Source of the DNA: Lonicera japonica | Lineage: Eukaryota; Streptophyta; Magnoliopsida; Dipsacales; Caprifoliaceae | NCBI GenBank assembly: GCA_021464415.1 | Contig: CM038464.1 | Span: forward strand, 56,905,328-56,969,327 | Length of the DNA stretch: 64,000 bases | Direction: 5' to 3' | In this document: piece after piece, positions 59,733-64,000 of the stretch | How positions within the stretch are numbered: the stretch's first letter is position 1 | Layout of the letters: each line of letters opens with the position of its first letter | Position numbers and translations under genes: made by a program | The notes under the pieces: model-generated | Database searches by the model: none | What the model saw: the letters and a program-made list of their open reading frames with translations, nothing else | Told to the model about the DNA's origin: nothing

Positions 59733-62690
59733 TTTAAAAGGTATAACACATTATTTTGTTAAGAAAAGACAAAAAAGAAAGTGGTATATGATGGAGCAAT
59801 CTAATTAAGTTAAAAGGTGTAGAAAACAAACTTACAACATATATAAACTCTATGCATCAAATATCGTTTGTGATTAACCATTTTATTTTCACCCTTGCGT
59901 CTTTAGCGAAAACTTCATATACAATGACTTTGAATCTTTTAATAATATCAATTTAGTTGTCCCAACGATTTATCTAAATTTCTTTTTTGTGAAAAATGTG
60001 ACGAAAAGATGTTCATAAAATTTTAATGTGTCTCACTTCAAGCGTGTTTTTAAATAAAACACTAATGAAAAAACATAAGAGCTTTTATCCTTACTCCTCA
60101 TTTCTTAGTTTATACACTAACCACTTTCGTATTGCCATAAATATATAGGAATATAATTCAAGAAGAAACATTATAATATGATTGTGTTGCCTTGATAATA
60201 GTAGAAGTTACAATAGCAAGGGAAGAACTATTTTAATTACCAACTTCTTATATAAATCTTTGCAAGTATTTTCACCCACTCGACTTGCAACTTGAACACT
60301 TTCTTTAAGTGGCCAATGCATCAAATGAGACCGAACTCCTCTTTTCTTGATAATTGCTACTTATAGAGTACCAAACAAATATATTAGATTTTTTTAATAT
60401 TTCTATGAACCTCTGATAATTTTCTCACTAAGAAAGGAAAAATGTTAATTAAGTTGACCATCCGATATAAACTATAAATATAAGTAGACTAACCAAAAAT
60501 ATTGTACAAATGACATAATATATACCTTATGCAATTCTATAGCAAATTAATTCATATACTGTATGCACACACGGTGTAGAAAAGTATAAAAAGCCCACAC
60601 ATAAATCATTAGAAAAATCCCTACTTTTGTCTTTCTCCAATTATAAACGGAAAAGAATTTATGAGGAATAATGAAATTGTTAATATGAAGAGATAGTGGT
60701 GGCTATAAAATAGAGGAAGAGAAAGTTCTAGAGTGAGAACAATATGGATACCGAGATGTTTTTATTGAATTAATGCAATTATTATTTATTTGGTTAGATA
60801 GATCAAGAGAGTGGGAAAATAGAGCAAGAGAGTGGGAAAATGTACACATCAAAAGAAAGGGTGCCTACTAAGAGAAATTAATGCTTTAATAATGAGCAAA
60901 TGTGGTGCAAGATGTGATATATTAAAGGATAATAAACTTGGCAATAAATGTCATTAAAGATAATTAGGGAGGAAGTTAAGTTAATAAATATTGCATTTAT
61001 TGTATTATTTCCTCTATTTTACTATATAGCAATAGATTATTCAAGATATATTACTACAACATATTATTTTTAATTTTAGTGCCAAAATATTTATGACAAA
61101 AAAAAAGTGTTTTCATCTTAAAATTTTGCATCTTTAGTTATGAAATATTTGTGAAGTACAGAAGTATTCAGTTAATGACGAAAATTTGTGTTTTGTCACC
61201 TAATTTATTCCTATAGCAACAAAACTTAGAACCGGTCACAAAAGTTACAAGTGTCAAGAGATTGGCGACCAAACTTAGAGTTTTGTCACTAAAAAGTGTT
61301 ATTTAATGTGACCCAAAATTTTAGTGACGCAAGGGGCCTTTAAGTTAGTACCAAAACCGATTGTGGTAAAAATGACACTGTGATATGGTTTTAGTGACAG
61401 TGCTGCAATGAAATCTTTAATTGTTAGGGCCACAATTCATGCTTTTGGTCATTTTTTTCTTGACACGAAACTCGTATTTTGTCGTGTTTGTATCCTTGTT
61501 TTTCTTGTGACATGACGCGACACGTCACAAGAAAAACAAGAATACAACATGATACAAGTTCCTATTACTTTGAAGTAACACGACTTGCATAGGGACGACT
61601 TGACCCGATAGAACACAATTTACAAATAACTTAAGATATAAATTTTTGTGCAAATTAATTAATTTTGCACTATATATAAATTTTTGTCAGTGTTTTAATG
61701 GTGTTTGCCAAAGTTTTAACAGTAATTGGTGAGGTATAACAATCACCCATACAAATGATAAACCACGTAATTGGCAAGGTGGGAAGTGGGCCCCCTCCCT
61801 CTCCCCCTCCGACGTAACTCCCGACATTTTGAGACCCATTGTATGTATTATTTTTAAGCGATTATTAATTTGGTTGTCTGCACTACATATGGTCCTCTCT
61901 ACTAATTTATTTTTTAGTGCATGTACGTGAGATTTAATTTAGTACATTGATTATATTACAATTTAAAATAATTTAGACATGGAGTGAAAATATTTTAAGA
62001 TACCTATCCAAAATATTCCACCTATACGAGCATATATTATGTCAATTTATCAAGCAAGGCGGTATATTTCTTTCAATTTTACAATGCATTTTTTGTAAAG
62101 TTATAAGATGACTACTTTAGCATTGTTGCTAAAGTAATTATGGCTATTGACAGGTCATAGTATAACTTTCATAAGTTAAAATATATATTTTTAATGTTGT
62201 ACATTATTCTGGTAATATATAGTTTCGCGTTAGCAATAACACCATCCAAATTTAATAGAAAACAAAAGAGGATTTAAAAATACTTGAGAGTTGTACATAT
62301 TACTCTTGTTGACATTTAGGGTTTGAATCTCGTTGCTCACGTCATAATTTAACATTTTTGTTAATTAAAAGTTTGCTAGGATAAAATTGAGAAATAAAAA
62401 AACATGACACGACTTTAATAACTTGAAATGGTTTATCGCTTTGTGTAATTGTAGATAACCAAATATTCCCTAAATAGAAATTTTCTATTGTCTATATATT
62501 ATAATAACATTTTTTTTAACATTGAATGTTTTGTCTAAAATAAGTTTGAAATGTTCAAAGGCGAGCACACCTACATGGCCAACATGCATGGTACAAACCC
62601 CACGTTTCCCTTTTGTATAGATCTCATTCAAACTTTAAAATTACTCCCCTTAACTACTTACAAAAACCACTTAACAAACTTAATTTTCAC
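59628..62690. other. Probable Helitron body and other repeats; no coding exon recognised
   Basis: Includes a (TA)n tract at about 59696-59732, a stretch at 61050-61430 with repeated 'ttttagtgac' motifs common in CACTA/MULE-type MITEs, and a strong hairpin at 61495-61540. Confidence 0.4.
61495..61540. repeat. Perfect 17-bp inverted repeat (hairpin)
   Basis: The arm CTTGTTTTTCTTGTGAC at 61495-61511 pairs with GTCACAAGAAAAACAAG at 61524-61540 across a 12-bp spacer. Weaker pairing continues outward, so it may be the centre of a foldback element. Confidence 0.9.
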
Positions 62691-62734
62691 TCTTATAATT
62701 TAACATCAAGAAACCACAACCACCACCTTAATCA

Positions 62735-62958
62735 ATGATGGAAAAATTCAGAGGAATTACAATTCCATTCCTTTTCCTCCTCATCATTCTCTTTCCTTTG
62801 TTCATCCCCACATACGGAAAAGTTGAAGAGAAATCATCAGCTTCGCAAAAATTAAGAGACGCATATGAATTGTTGAAAACCTCTTCATTTAGATCTTGGG
62901 ACAAATTTAAATCAATTGTTGGTCAAATGCAGACCCAATTTTTATCTCCCAATTTGGA
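62735..62958 (+). CDS. First coding exon of a small secreted or membrane-anchored protein, function unknown
   Basis: ATG at 62735 follows a CA-rich leader ('caaccaccaccttaatca'). The exon encodes 74 residues before the splice donor GGA|GTAAGT at 62959, leaving phase 2. A hydrophobic core at about residues 9-25 (IPFLFLLIILFPLFIPT) followed by 'YGKVEE' looks like a signal peptide with cleavage near residue 28. A charged, probably helical stretch follows ('SASQKLRDAYELLKTSSFRS'). Read without splicing, the frame stops one codon after the donor, which supports the splice. The downstream exon was not identified before the window end; 62959-64000 is AT-rich with no convincing frame. I do not recognise the family. 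Confidence 0.6.
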
Positions 62959-64000
62959 GTAAGTACTTTAACATTTCCTCTCCCTTAATTTTGAGAATTT
63001 GGATTCAATGCATTTTGTGAATTTTTCCTAATTTTGTAAGAATGTAGATTCAGTATTTGTGTGGAAATTAGGGAAGTCAATCATTGCTTTTACGAATTTA
63101 TGTCGAACAAATTGTTTCTCCTTCAGCCCCGAATTAATTTATATTGAACAATTTTTTTGAGTCGCATACTTGTTTCTAATATGATCTAAATTAAGAGTTT
63201 CGTTTCGTTTTTAGAACAAAGTTAATTGCCTAGATAAATTAAGAGTTTTGTTTCATTTTGCATATTGTAGCATTGATCTTTAGATAGGAAAATAATATTC
63301 TTACCGCTTTCATCTACCGGAACATTATACCATATGCATTGATGAATCGTGCATTCTTAGAATGTACAACCTAGCTATAGCAATGCATCATCCAATACAA
63401 ATAATTGGTAAATGAACACTACTCCTTTAGATACGTAAAGTTCAATACATTAGAGAATACCTTTTTATAAATTTAAATGTACCCATATATATGTCATAGA
63501 TGGAATTTGTATGTGGTATGAGAAATATTAAGGATAGATCTATTTACCAATGGTAATGTACAAATGTTATACAAGTTTAGGAGAAGTTGCAAATGAAAAT
63601 GTTAAATTCGTGTTAAATATTTTTTACTAATAAATATATGTCCGAATGGACAAATATATTTTAAACTTTTTAACAGAATTTTATCAAGATTATTTGGTAT
63701 TAAATTGTTGACTCTATAAAATATTGCATTGTCTATACATAATTACATATACTAATTGGTAACATAATATATTTTATAATTTATACAATGTATTTTCTGA
63801 TGCAACTATATTCTATTTTTTTTTATTTTTTTTTTGAGATATCACGTCATTCGCACTTGTTGTTTGATTCATAGTTTTAAATTAAGCACATAGCTATTTT
63901 TCATTTTCCATAAAATAGCAATTAGAGATCTTGTAAGGGATGTAAGAGAAAAATTGTTTGTATTTTCAAAATTTCATAAGGTAGTTAATTGTTGATAATG

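Noticed and set aside
1..64000. CRISPR array, bacterial operon, prophage or endogenous virus
   Set aside because: No regularly spaced repeats, no compact same-strand gene runs, and no viral replication or coat genes. Genes are spliced and eukaryotic throughout.

Overview
The window is AT-rich plant nuclear DNA, most likely from a eudicot. The evidence is GT-AG introns, plant-specific gene families (a PPR protein, REM-type B3 proteins, a CYP96A-type P450) and plant transposons (Copia, hAT, Helitron, Stowaway-like MITEs, TRIM-like LTRs). I cannot name the species from the sequence. I see no bacterial, organellar or viral block, and no rRNA gene, intact tRNA gene or CRISPR array.

Layout. 1-1432: the 5' part of a minus-strand Ty1/Copia retrotransposon (gag, leader, primer binding site, 349-bp LTR). 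It is inserted inside the coding region of a mitochondrial-type PPR gene, whose 3' two thirds continue at 1433-2968. 3984-29025: a head-to-tail tandem duplication with a period of about 11.8 kb. Each unit carries one minus-strand, six-exon gene encoding a protein with three B3 DNA-binding domains (REM family; 438 and 436 aa). Each unit also has an upstream Helitron-rich block and a LINE RNase H relic. A third B3 copy survives only as its last exon at 30804-31067. 31100-42214: a transposon graveyard with a broken hAT transposase gene, several hAT MITEs with perfect 8-bp target duplications, a SINE-like repeat pair, a long AAT/GAT microsatellite and a Helitron. 42228-52180: a plus-strand gene for a PDCD2-like (TSR4-type) protein, 357 aa in seven coding exons. 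52831-56679: a convergent minus-strand gene for an intact 509-aa cytochrome P450 of CYP96A type, with a 370-bp hAT element 58 bp upstream of its ATG. 57108-62700: AT-rich repeats and a minus-strand Helitron end. 62735-62958: first coding exon of a small secreted or membrane-anchored protein that continues beyond what I could resolve.

The genes do not form a pathway. The PDCD2-like protein is a ribosome-assembly type factor. The P450 family hydroxylates long-chain aliphatic compounds of the cuticle. The B3 proteins are expected to be nuclear DNA-binding regulators. The common theme is transposon activity: one gene is cut by a retroelement, two genes have transposons abutting their core promoters, and the B3 cluster has diverged mainly through transposon gain and loss. 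Exon borders were placed by hand from splice sites, phase and family alignment. For the two B3 genes, the PDCD2-like gene and the P450, exon lengths sum to whole open reading frames.
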